Source: Humisphaera borealis | Lineage (GTDB): Bacteria > Planctomycetota > Phycisphaerae > Tepidisphaerales > Tepidisphaeraceae | Assembly: GCF_015169395.1 (NCBI RefSeq) | Contig: NZ_CP063458.1 | Coordinates: forward strand, 372,001-436,000 | Direction: 5' to 3' | DNA length: 64,000 bases | Part shown: positions 57,335 through 64,000 of the stretch, piece after piece | How the letters are laid out: each line of letters opens with the position of its first letter | Position numbering within the stretch: the stretch's first letter is position 1 | The notes under the pieces: model-generated | Database searches by the model: none | What the model saw: the letters and a program-made list of their open reading frames with translations, nothing else | What the model was told of the DNA's origin: nothing | Program-made: the position numbers and the translations under genes

Positions 57335-59422
57335 TCACAGTCCCGCCTCCGTGTAGGTTCCCGTGTCGGGAAGGATATCGATCGCGACGTTGATTCCGTC
57401 GGGCAGCGCCCGGTTCGGGTTGTAGCGAATATTCAGCCGGCCGTAGCCGCCTTCGGGCATGGGGGTGGTGACGTCGGTCGAGCCGTCGCTGGGTCCGAAC
57501 CAGCCCTGGGTGGTGTTACCCGCGCCGTCGCCGGTGATGATGATCGACCCGTCGACGATGCTCTTGCCGCGTATGTCCAGGTTGCCCGCGACGACCACGC
57601 CGACCAGTGTGCTGGGGGCTTGGCCGGGGTTGGTGAAGGAACCCATTTCGATATTGGTCTGGGGGGCGACGATGGTCGCCGTGTCGTCGGCGAGGTTGTT
57701 GAACAACGTCGATCCGGTGAACTCCCAGGAGTTGGTGAAGTGGGTGTACGCGGTCGGATTGTCGGACACCACCGGTCCCTTCATGGTGCAGTTGTTGAAC
57801 CGCAGGTTGTTGCCGCGGCTGAAGCCGTACGACGTAGTGCTGGTTAGCGCCGTGTTGGCATTGAAGCTGCCGGACTTCATCTGCTTCGACCAGGTCATGC
57901 CGTCGCTGGCGCTGGTGGTGGTGCTGCCGGAACTGTTGGTGATGTTCGTCGTCAGGTCGACATATGTCACACCCTCGAACGTGCAGTTTTCGAACAGCGC
58001 ATTAAGCCCTTTGGGAATACGGCAGTTCTTGAACGTGATGTTCTGGAACTTGGGCCGGCGGTAGGTGGCCTGCCAGCTGGTCGAGCCGTACGGCGTACGT
58101 TCATCGACGGTGCCGCCGTTCGCGTCACTTGCGGCGATGATGACGTTCTGAAGCACGGTCGCGGTCTTGCTGGATGCGCCATTCTCCGGACCGGTTCGAG
58201 GGCGGAACACGGTCGGATCGAAGTTCGTGGGCGAAAGATCGAAGATCTGGCTCGAGTCGGCGCCGAACTGCACCGGCAACTGCGTGCCTTCTGACGGCTG
58301 GATCGGGCCCTGCAGGTAGTCGCCGATCTTGCCCGATGTACCGAGGTTCGACTGCCACGCGTTGGCGGTGGTCGCCATGGTGACGGTGCCGCGGATCTTG
58401 GTGTAAGCGTCGGAGTTATCGATCTTGCCGTCCATGTAGCCCAGGCGCTGGGGCTCACCGGCAACCTGGGCTGCGCCCAGAGCGTCGATCGCCGCGAAGA
58501 GGTCGGCGTCGTAGGACTGTCCGGTGGAGGGGTTGATGAACTCGGAAGCGCTGATCGCCTTGTCGCCGTTCCCGTCGAACTCTTTCAGGAACAGGTCATA
58601 CTCGTCTATGAAGTAGTCGCCGTTGTAGTCGGTGTAGCCGGCCTGGGTGGCCTTTCCATATTCGACGGGGTTGTGGACGTTGATGCGGTTGTCGTAGCCG
58701 TTGTGCTCGGCTTTCAGGAAGGTGTTGAAGTTGTCGATCTTCGTCTTCAGTGACGGCTTCAGATGGCGGAAATCGCTCAGCAACAGGAAGGGCGGGTACT
58801 TGTTGGGCGTCGCCATGCCCATGGGGCCTTCGACGATCGTGTTTCGACCGATCTGAATCGGCACCTTGCCGACGATTGCAAACTTCACCTTCTTGTCGAT
58901 CTTGAAGCTCATCGAGATCGAGTGCTTTGCCGACCCATAGGTACCGGTGCTGGTCACCTGCACATAGCGTTCGTCTAGTGGGTCGCTCGCGTCGATCGGA
59001 TGCAGCCGCATCGATACGCTGAACCGGGCCGACGTCTCGTCGACCGCGATGGGGTTGCTCTTGAGCGTGGTGCCGTCGTAGGTCAAGGCACGTTCCGAGG
59101 CGGTCGTCACGTTGGCAAAGTCGTTGACGATCGCGGTGCGGATGGACGGCCAGAGCGTTTCGGCGACGGCAGGGGTGATGTTACCGATGGTGGTCTTCGG
59201 CCGGACCATGCGGGTGAACCGCCAGGCCGTCCAGCGCAGGCCGGATTCGGCCGTCGAGCGGGCACGCTGCTGTTCGGAGTAGTTCTTGGCAGTCTGCACG
59301 TTCATTGTCGCGGTGGAGTACATCGCGACCGAGAGCGTGGCTAGCAGGGAAAGAAAGATCATCGCCATGACCGCGGCCATGCCGCGGCGGCGCGAGCGGG
59401 ATGCTTGTGACCTGTTACGCAT
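57335..59422 (-). CDS. PilX-like minor pilin with EF-hand-type segment (second cassette)
   Basis: The product is 695 residues from MRNRSQASRSRRRGMAAV, with a basic leader followed by a hydrophobic stretch MAMIFLSLLATLSVAMY and an AESGLRWTAWR motif, the PilX/GspK-like N-terminus. The large C-terminal part is beta-rich, with a right-handed-repeat look in its last 250 residues (FQNITFKNCRIP, LRFNNCTMKGP, VVVAGNLDIRGKSIVDGSII). Near residues 260-300 are two Ca-binding-like loops, DYNGDYFIDEYD and DGNGDKAISASEF. It parallels the 458-residue gene at 60860 but is larger and carries the calcium loops. It is probably part of a type II secretion or type IV pilus-like surface fibre. Confidence 0.8.
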   Translation of the reverse strand: MRNRSQASRSRRRGMAAVMAMIFLSLLATLSVAMYSTATMNVQTAKNYSEQQRARSTAESGLRWTAWRFTRMVRPKTTIGNITPAVAETLWPSIRTAIVNDFANVTTASERALTYDGTTLKSNPIAVDETSARFSVSMRLHPIDASDPLDERYVQVTSTGTYGSAKHSISMSFKIDKKVKFAIVGKVPIQIGRNTIVEGPMGMATPNKYPPFLLLSDFRHLKPSLKTKIDNFNTFLKAEHNGYDNRINVHNPVEYGKATQAGYTDYNGDYFIDEYDLFLKEFDGNGDKAISASEFINPSTGQSYDADLFAAIDALGAAQVAGEPQRLGYMDGKIDNSDAYTKIRGTVTMATTANAWQSNLGTSGKIGDYLQGPIQPSEGTQLPVQFGADSSQIFDLSPTNFDPTVFRPRTGPENGASSKTATVLQNVIIAASDANGGTVDERTPYGSTSWQATYRRPKFQNITFKNCRIPKGLNALFENCTFEGVTYVDLTTNITNSSGSTTTSASDGMTWSKQMKSGSFNANTALTSTTSYGFSRGNNLRFNNCTMKGPVVSDNPTAYTHFTNSWEFTGSTLFNNLADDTATIVAPQTNIEMGSFTNPGQAPSTLVGVVVAGNLDIRGKSIVDGSIIITGDGAGNTTQGWFGPSDGSTDVTTPMPEGGYGRLNIRYNPNRALPDGINVAIDILPDTGTYTEAGL

Positions 59423-59563
59423 AAAGACACCTTTTGCCTTCACCGCTACCTGACTGATGGGAGGCACAGGCGTGTCGGAGTGGTGGCATCGGGCCCAACC
59501 TCCGAACAACAGGCCCGACAATCCGACACCCCGACACGCCGCTGCCTCATGAGACCGTCGCCG

Positions 59564-60121
59564 TCAGCTCGCCGTCCGAATCCAGCTCGCCCGGTACACC
59601 TCTTGGGCGACCGATCCGGAGGTTCGCTTGTACATAATCCTCACCATGACCCGCACCGCCCCCGTGTACGCCGTCTTGGGAAGGTCCAGGGACGTCGGGT
59701 TCGTGTTGCTGTTGAGCTTGTTCGCGTAGATCGGCAGGACCGAGATGACCTGCGAATACTGCGAGAGGTTCGGTATCGTCTGACGGGCGGAATCGATCGG
59801 CGGGCTGATCGTCAAGCTGTCGAAGTCGTCCACGTCGTTGTAGCTCGCGAGCGTCTCGCCGGCCTCGGGACCGAAATAGGTATTGCTGTAGGCCGGATCG
59901 TTGAAGCTCAGCCCCGCCATCGCTTCCTGGATGTTGGAGGCCAGCAGCATCGCGGTGGTCGACTGCCCCGCGTTCGCGTTCTGCCCGGTCAGCGCGCCGC
60001 TGAGACCCATGAGGGCCAAGATCGCGACGCCGACAATGACCGTCGTCAGTGCAGCTTCGATCAGCGTGAAGCCTCGGCGACGCGGGCGGCCGAGCAGGGG
60101 AGTTACAGATGTCGCACCCAT
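59564..60121 (-). CDS. PilV/GspI-like prepilin (second cassette)
   Basis: The product is 185 residues with the prepilin motif RRRGFTLIEAALTTVIVG; the Glu at mature position 5 is present. The mature domain is about 165 residues (NIQEAMAGLSFNDPAYSNTY). It resembles the 168-residue gene at 62294 (FTLIEAAWVTVIVG, MREIALGLPFNDPEQ), indicating paralogy. It begins the second V-X-W cassette. Confidence 0.85.
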   Translation of the reverse strand: MGATSVTPLLGRPRRRGFTLIEAALTTVIVGVAILALMGLSGALTGQNANAGQSTTAMLLASNIQEAMAGLSFNDPAYSNTYFGPEAGETLASYNDVDDFDSLTISPPIDSARQTIPNLSQYSQVISVLPIYANKLNSNTNPTSLDLPKTAYTGAVRVMVRIMYKRTSGSVAQEVYRASWIRTAS

Positions 60122-60276
60122 GCCAATGACGTGCGATATGTCGGACGTGGCGTCAAATCTTCGCTGGTTTTACTGGTCTAGTCAGATTCTCGTGCGATTT
60201 GAATGAATCGGAATGGGGGCGGGATTTGCGGTGCCGTAAGAATCAGCCAGGGGCTGGAATGGCGTGGAAAATTCGT

Positions 60277-60837
60277 TCAGAAGCTCATGGCTCGCCGTGG
60301 CCCGGCGGCACCGTTGAGCGTCACCACGTTCTTCCCCACTTTCACTGTCAGAACGACCGGAAGCCGTTGAACGACCACGGCGTTGTTGGAATCCTTGCCT
60401 GTCTGAGGCGGTCCGAATTCTGCCGCCTCGACATGGCGCACCATCACGTAGGCCGGGCTGGTGGTGTTGTCGTTGTAATGGATGGTCATTGTGATCTGCT
60501 TGTTGGCCGCGTCGAACTGATAACGTCGGAAGACCTCGTTGGTGTCGAGCACTTCTTCGGGGCGAATGACGTCGAAGTAGTTATAGGTGCCCGTATTGCT
60601 GCACTGAAGGGCATCCGCGCGTCGGCATTCGACCAGGATCTGATTCAGCGTGACGCGCGACGCCTGCGTGGCGCGGAAGAACTGGTCGTTCTGTTCGACC
60701 ACGTCGGCCGAGGTGACAAATGCAGTTGCCAGGCCGGACAACAGCATGCTCGTGATCGCGATGCTGATCAGCATCTCCGCCATGCTCAGGCCATGACGAC
60801 GGCGGTGCGAACAGAGGATTGGTGCTGCTGGGTACAT
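60277..60837 (-). CDS. PilW/GspJ-like prepilin (first cassette)
   Basis: The product is 186 residues with the prepilin motif RRRHGLSMAEMLISIAITSM. The residue before the usual cleavage Gly is His, and the conserved Glu is retained (MAEML). A globular domain follows (YNYFDVIRPEEVLDTNEVFR). It closes the first cassette and is followed by the second cassette's PilV-like gene after 155 bases. Confidence 0.82.
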   Translation of the reverse strand: MYPAAPILCSHRRRHGLSMAEMLISIAITSMLLSGLATAFVTSADVVEQNDQFFRATQASRVTLNQILVECRRADALQCSNTGTYNYFDVIRPEEVLDTNEVFRRYQFDAANKQITMTIHYNDNTTSPAYVMVRHVEAAEFGPPQTGKDSNNAVVVQRLPVVLTVKVGKNVVTLNGAAGPRRAMSF

Positions 60838-60859
60838 GGTCTATCTCGTTTCGTCGCGG

Positions 60860-62236
60860 TCATTCCATCGGGAGCTCAACGTAGGTGTCCGGGAGCGGGG
60901 CGAACTTTGCGCCGAAGGTCACGCCGGTCGGGTAGTTGCTGGTCCCAGTGCTGGCTATGGTGACTTGCGAGCTTCCGCCCACGTCCATCTGCACGTCATT
61001 CATATTGATGACGGATCCTTTGACCACGCCGCCGGCATTACCCCAGAACTTGATCTTGCTCGCGATGATGTGCCCGCTGACGGTGCCGAAGTTGCCGGAA
61101 AACGAGGTGTAGAAATTGTTCGCCAGGACAAAAGCACCGGTGAGGTTTCGGAGGCCGCCATAGCTGGCGGGGAGGGTTTCGACGCCGGTCGCGTTGACGT
61201 TGCCCGTGAAGTTCAACTGGTTTTTGGTCAGGTCGAGGGCCGCACCGTTTTCCACGACGATCACGCCCTGAATGGTCACTGTGCCGCCAAAGTCCACGAC
61301 ATTTGGCGCTTTGATGTAAAGCACGCCCTTGATGGTTGTGTTGCCGGTGAACTTGGGGTTGGTGTTCGCCGGTATGTACACGTTGTCCAGCGTCTTCTGG
61401 CCTGTGTATTTGGTCACGGCGTAGGCCGCGTAGGCGCTGGTGTCTACATCGGGAAAATCCGGCTCCTGAACACCCTTGTGAATGTGGTCCTGTATCAGGA
61501 TGGTGTTGCTCGTCCCGCCAATCGAAGCGCCGGAGTAACTGACGCTGCCGGTCGGGTTCACGATGCTGATGTCGCCGGACACTTCCTTGCCGTTGATGAC
61601 GACCGGGGTCGCGTCGGTCATGTTTGTCGAGAGGATGCTTCCGCGAGCGGGGTCACCCTGGCCGATGATGCGTGAGGAACCCGAGGTAACGATCTTTCCC
61701 TTGGACGCTACGCCGTAGTCGAACAGCGCGCTGGCACGAGGTGCCTTCTGGAACTTGATTCGAACCGTGCGGGTGATCGCCGGATCCGGGCCCTGGCCGA
61801 TGACGGTCAGGATCAGGAAGGCACCCGATTGCGTGACCGAGGCCTGGAATTTCTGCTTGCCTGCGCTATCAAGATTGATCCAGGCGGACGAACCCGGAAT
61901 GGAGACCACGCCATTGACCGCCTGAACAGTCTTGCCGCCCATGTTCGTGGTGCCGTCAAGTAGTTTGGCCAGTTCGGCGGTGACCGCGGGAAACATCGCG
62001 TCGTTGGTCGTCGACACCGGGATGTCCACTTGCCCCAGTTGATACCGCATGAACGCCAGACCCGACTCGGCCGCAAGCTGCGCATCTGCCGACACGCGCT
62101 CGTTACGGGCTACCTGTGCCGACATGTTCGAACTGGCGTAGAACCCGATCGCCAGAACAGAGAAAAGAATAAGAAACAGCATCGCCAGCATGGAAGCGAC
62201 GCCTCGACGACGATTTGACATGTGTGCACGACGCAT
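60860..62236 (-). CDS. PilX-like minor pilin (first cassette)
   Basis: The product is 458 residues; an internal ATG at 62221 (MSNRRRGVASML) is an alternative start. The leader RRRG and hydrophobic segment VASMLAMLFLILFSVLAIGF are followed by QLAAESGLAFMRYQLG, as in PilX/GspK-like proteins. The rest is beta-rich and Gly/Thr/Asn-rich (IQGVIVVENGAALDLTKNQL), suggesting a solenoid. It is the shorter paralogue of the gene at 57335 and lacks its calcium loops. Confidence 0.82.
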   Translation of the reverse strand: MRRAHMSNRRRGVASMLAMLFLILFSVLAIGFYASSNMSAQVARNERVSADAQLAAESGLAFMRYQLGQVDIPVSTTNDAMFPAVTAELAKLLDGTTNMGGKTVQAVNGVVSIPGSSAWINLDSAGKQKFQASVTQSGAFLILTVIGQGPDPAITRTVRIKFQKAPRASALFDYGVASKGKIVTSGSSRIIGQGDPARGSILSTNMTDATPVVINGKEVSGDISIVNPTGSVSYSGASIGGTSNTILIQDHIHKGVQEPDFPDVDTSAYAAYAVTKYTGQKTLDNVYIPANTNPKFTGNTTIKGVLYIKAPNVVDFGGTVTIQGVIVVENGAALDLTKNQLNFTGNVNATGVETLPASYGGLRNLTGAFVLANNFYTSFSGNFGTVSGHIIASKIKFWGNAGGVVKGSVINMNDVQMDVGGSSQVTIASTGTSNYPTGVTFGAKFAPLPDTYVELPME

Positions 62237-62293
62237 AGTGGCACCGTTCTGTGTCGATCCTTCCCGGGTCGCAACGTCCGACGCGCTGCGCTG

Positions 62294-62800
62294 TCATCCG
62301 GGGTTCGGAGCGACAACCAGCCAGCTCATCTCGTGAACCTGCTTGTTGTTCTGGAGAATTTTTACAGTGACACGTGCGGTGGCGGTGGTGGCGTTGTTCG
62401 GCCGGACGGATGGAACTGCATCGGGTGCCACCGACTGCACGGTGACCGTTTGCTTCCAGCTGGTGAGGTCGGCAATGGGCTGACGCCGGACATCCAGAGG
62501 AGGGCTGAAGCTCGTCCCATCCAGATCCAGGACGTCGTCGTAGGAGGCAACCGACGCCTCCTTGGTCGCCCAGGTGACCGGCTGCTCGGGGTCGTTGAAC
62601 GGCAGTCCGAGCGCAATTTCGCGCATGTTGTTGGCCAGGTTGACCGCCGTCGTCATCTGGTTGCCATTGGCATTGACGACGGTACCGGCGGCGAGCAGTT
62701 CGAGCATTGCTACCGCTCCGATACCTACGATCACGGTCACCCATGCCGCTTCAATGAGGGTAAAGCCTTTGCGTCGAGATTGGACGGTGATAATACGCAT
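62294..62800 (-). CDS. PilV/GspI-like prepilin (first cassette)
   Basis: The product is 168 residues from ATG 62800 (a GTG immediately before it is an alternative); GAGGTT lies a few bases upstream. The prepilin motif is RRKGFTLIEAAWVTVIVG. The mature domain includes ANNMREIALGLPFNDPEQPV and a C-terminal VKILQNNKQVHEMSWLVV strand pair. It is the first gene after the GspF/PilC gene and its hairpin. Confidence 0.85.
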   Translation of the reverse strand: MRIITVQSRRKGFTLIEAAWVTVIVGIGAVAMLELLAAGTVVNANGNQMTTAVNLANNMREIALGLPFNDPEQPVTWATKEASVASYDDVLDLDGTSFSPPLDVRRQPIADLTSWKQTVTVQSVAPDAVPSVRPNNATTATARVTVKILQNNKQVHEMSWLVVAPNPG

Positions 62801-62897
62801 CACAACCTCATATCGGATTGAGACATTGACCCGTCAACCGCCAGAACGGATCGCCGGAAATTGAAGGCCCGCCAATCGGCGGACTGTGCCAATGAGG

Positions 62898-62929
62898 ACG
62901 GCCATGACGACTGTCGTCGTCATGGCCGT
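62898..62929 (-). terminator. Hairpin between the GspF/PilC gene and the prepilin cassettes
   Basis: ACGGCCATGACGAC (62898-62911) and GTCGTCATGGCCGT (62916-62929) pair perfectly over 14 bases around a 4-base loop, 30 bases after the GspF/PilC stop. No T tract follows on the minus strand, so it may attenuate rather than end transcription. Confidence 0.65.
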
Positions 62930-62959
62930 TTGCGTTGGCTATGTCGATTATCCGACAGA

Positions 62960-64000
62960 CTACTTGACGATCTGGCTCAGCTTGAAGATTGGCAGGATGA
63001 TGCTCATGGCGATGAAGCCGACCATGCCACCCATCAGCACGATCATCAGCGGCTCGATCATCGCCGTTACGCTCTTGATGACGCTCTTGAGCTCGCGGCT
63101 GTAGAACTCGGCGACCTCATCGAGCACCTCGCCGAGCTTACCCGACTCCTCACCTGCGTTGACCATCTGCACGACCGCCTTGGGCAGCAGCGGGCTTTTC
63201 TGCAGCGGATGACTGATCTTCTTACCCTGCTTCACGGAGGAATAGACGTTCTTCCACATCCGCTTATAGAGAACGTTGCCGCTGATATCCGCGGTGATGC
63301 TGATCGTGTCCAGGATCGGCACGCCGGCGTTCACCAGCTGGCCCATCGTGTGCAGGCCGCGGCTGATGTACATGGCGCGGAACATCTTCTTGAACAGTGG
63401 TACCGACAGCTTGGCCTTGTCGAACCAGGTGCGGCCCCAGTCGGTCTTGATCGTTAGGACAAAGCCCCAGATCGCAACGACCAGGCCGATCAGGATGATG
63501 TACCAGTAGCCGGTCATGAACTTCGACATAGCCAGCAGGAACTTGGTCGGCGCCGGCAGGGCGGCTTCCTTGCCTTCGAAGATCTTCATGAACCGCGGCA
63601 GCACGAACACCAGCAGGAAGACGGTGGTGCCCATCGCCATAGTGCCGATGATCGCGGGGTAGATTGCGGCACCGATGACCATCGCCTTGGTCTCGATCTG
63701 CTGCGCGAGGTAGGTCGCGATACGGTCAAGCATCTTGGAAAAGCCGCCGGAGAGCTCCGACGCCTTGACCATGTTGATATAGAGCGGGCTGAAGTACTTG
63801 GGGTAACGCGAAAGTGCGTCGGAGAACTGCTTGCCGCTCTCGACGTCCTTCTTCATCTGCGTCAGCATCGCCTTGAACTTGACGTTGGTCGTCTGGTCGG
63901 CGATGCCTTCAATCGCGGCGCGGATGCTGATGCCGGCGCGAATCATGACCGAGAGCTGGCTGGTGAATGCCTGGATGTCCTTCGCGCCCGGACCAAAAGA
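62960..64000 (-). CDS. GspF/PilC inner-membrane platform protein (5' end beyond window)
   Basis: This is the polytopic platform protein of type II secretion or type IV pilus machines. The frame is open to the window edge, adding ...KDIQAFTSQLSV before the first in-window ATG at 63946, so the gene starts outside. The visible 346 residues contain two GspF domains: IRAGISIRAAIEGIADQ...SGKQFSDALSRYP...VKASELSGG, then the second copy GLHTMGQLVNAGVPILDTI...QKSPLLPKAVVQMVNAGEESG. Membrane spans include AMVIGAAIYPAIIGTMAMG, YWYIILIGLVVAIWGFVL and a C-terminal LMIVLMGGMVGFIAMSII. The downstream prepilin cassettes support this role. Confidence 0.95.
   Translation of the reverse strand, partial: SFGPGAKDIQAFTSQLSVMIRAGISIRAAIEGIADQTTNVKFKAMLTQMKKDVESGKQFSDALSRYPKYFSPLYINMVKASELSGGFSKMLDRIATYLAQQIETKAMVIGAAIYPAIIGTMAMGTTVFLLVFVLPRFMKIFEGKEAALPAPTKFLLAMSKFMTGYWYIILIGLVVAIWGFVLTIKTDWGRTWFDKAKLSVPLFKKMFRAMYISRGLHTMGQLVNAGVPILDTISITADISGNVLYKRMWKNVYSSVKQGKKISHPLQKSPLLPKAVVQMVNAGEESGKLGEVLDEVAEFYSRELKSVIKSVTAMIEPLMIVLMGGMVGFIAMSIILPIFKLSQIVK

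Overview
This window reads as chromosomal DNA of a high-G+C planctomycete, most likely of the class Phycisphaerae (Tepidisphaera/Humisphaera-like). The evidence is: paired DUF1549/DUF1553 (cytochrome-like) and DUF1501 genes, a DUF1800/DUF1501 pair, an ECF sigma factor next to a Ser/Thr kinase with a helical-repeat tail, a DUF2617 gene, an exported heme peroxidase whose N-terminus carries an LESRQLMSA-type motif, and an operon of prepilin-like proteins. Genus-level placement is inference. No rRNA, tRNA, CRISPR array, transposase or phage module was seen.

Layout. 1-5.5 kb: gltB (5' end outside the window) and gltD. 5.7-7.4 kb: a LamG-type exported protein and a 117-bp tandem array. 7.4-11 kb: an HtrA protease and, downstream, a related PDZ protein that has lost its catalytic triad. 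11.2-16.7 kb: an RdgC-like protein, two membrane proteins, a deoxyhypusine-synthase-like enzyme and a family-4-type uracil-DNA glycosylase. 17-23.2 kb: dnaA, a squalene/phytoene synthase, an FHA-domain membrane protein and a beta-CASP metallo-beta-lactamase nuclease. 23.2-26.6 kb: a repeat-rich, gene-poor patch followed by the remains of a Hint (hedgehog/intein) domain gene interrupted by a 1.5-kb segment with one intact gene. 26.6-34 kb: CbiX, an M28 peptidase and a three-gene phosphorelay cassette. 34.3-40.4 kb: fliM, a CPBP protease, a candidate structured RNA, a DUF2617 gene, and a kinase/sigma pair. 40.8-45 kb: the heme peroxidase and small conserved genes. 45.3-56.2 kb: the planctomycete-type exported cytochrome/DUF1501/DUF1800 genes in two divergent groups. 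56.2-64 kb: two successive PilV-PilX-PilW-like minor prepilin cassettes downstream of a GspF/PilC gene that runs off the window.

The dominant unusual theme is intergenic. Many short palindromic elements occur as inverted pairs (REPIN-like) between genes, in at least eight sequence families. In two places the element supplies the TAG stop codon of the adjacent gene, and in one it may supply a start codon. A second theme is a GGTTCGTTCGGC-type repeat found both as a regular 117-bp tandem array and as an irregular patch 16 kb away. The most promising undescribed element is a strongly structured, probably transcribed RNA at about 36.29-36.42 kb with a TATAAT -10 box before it and a T6 tract after it.

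The reading was done by eye. Domain calls rest on recognised motifs, not on database searches, and repeat copy numbers are those I could find by inspection.
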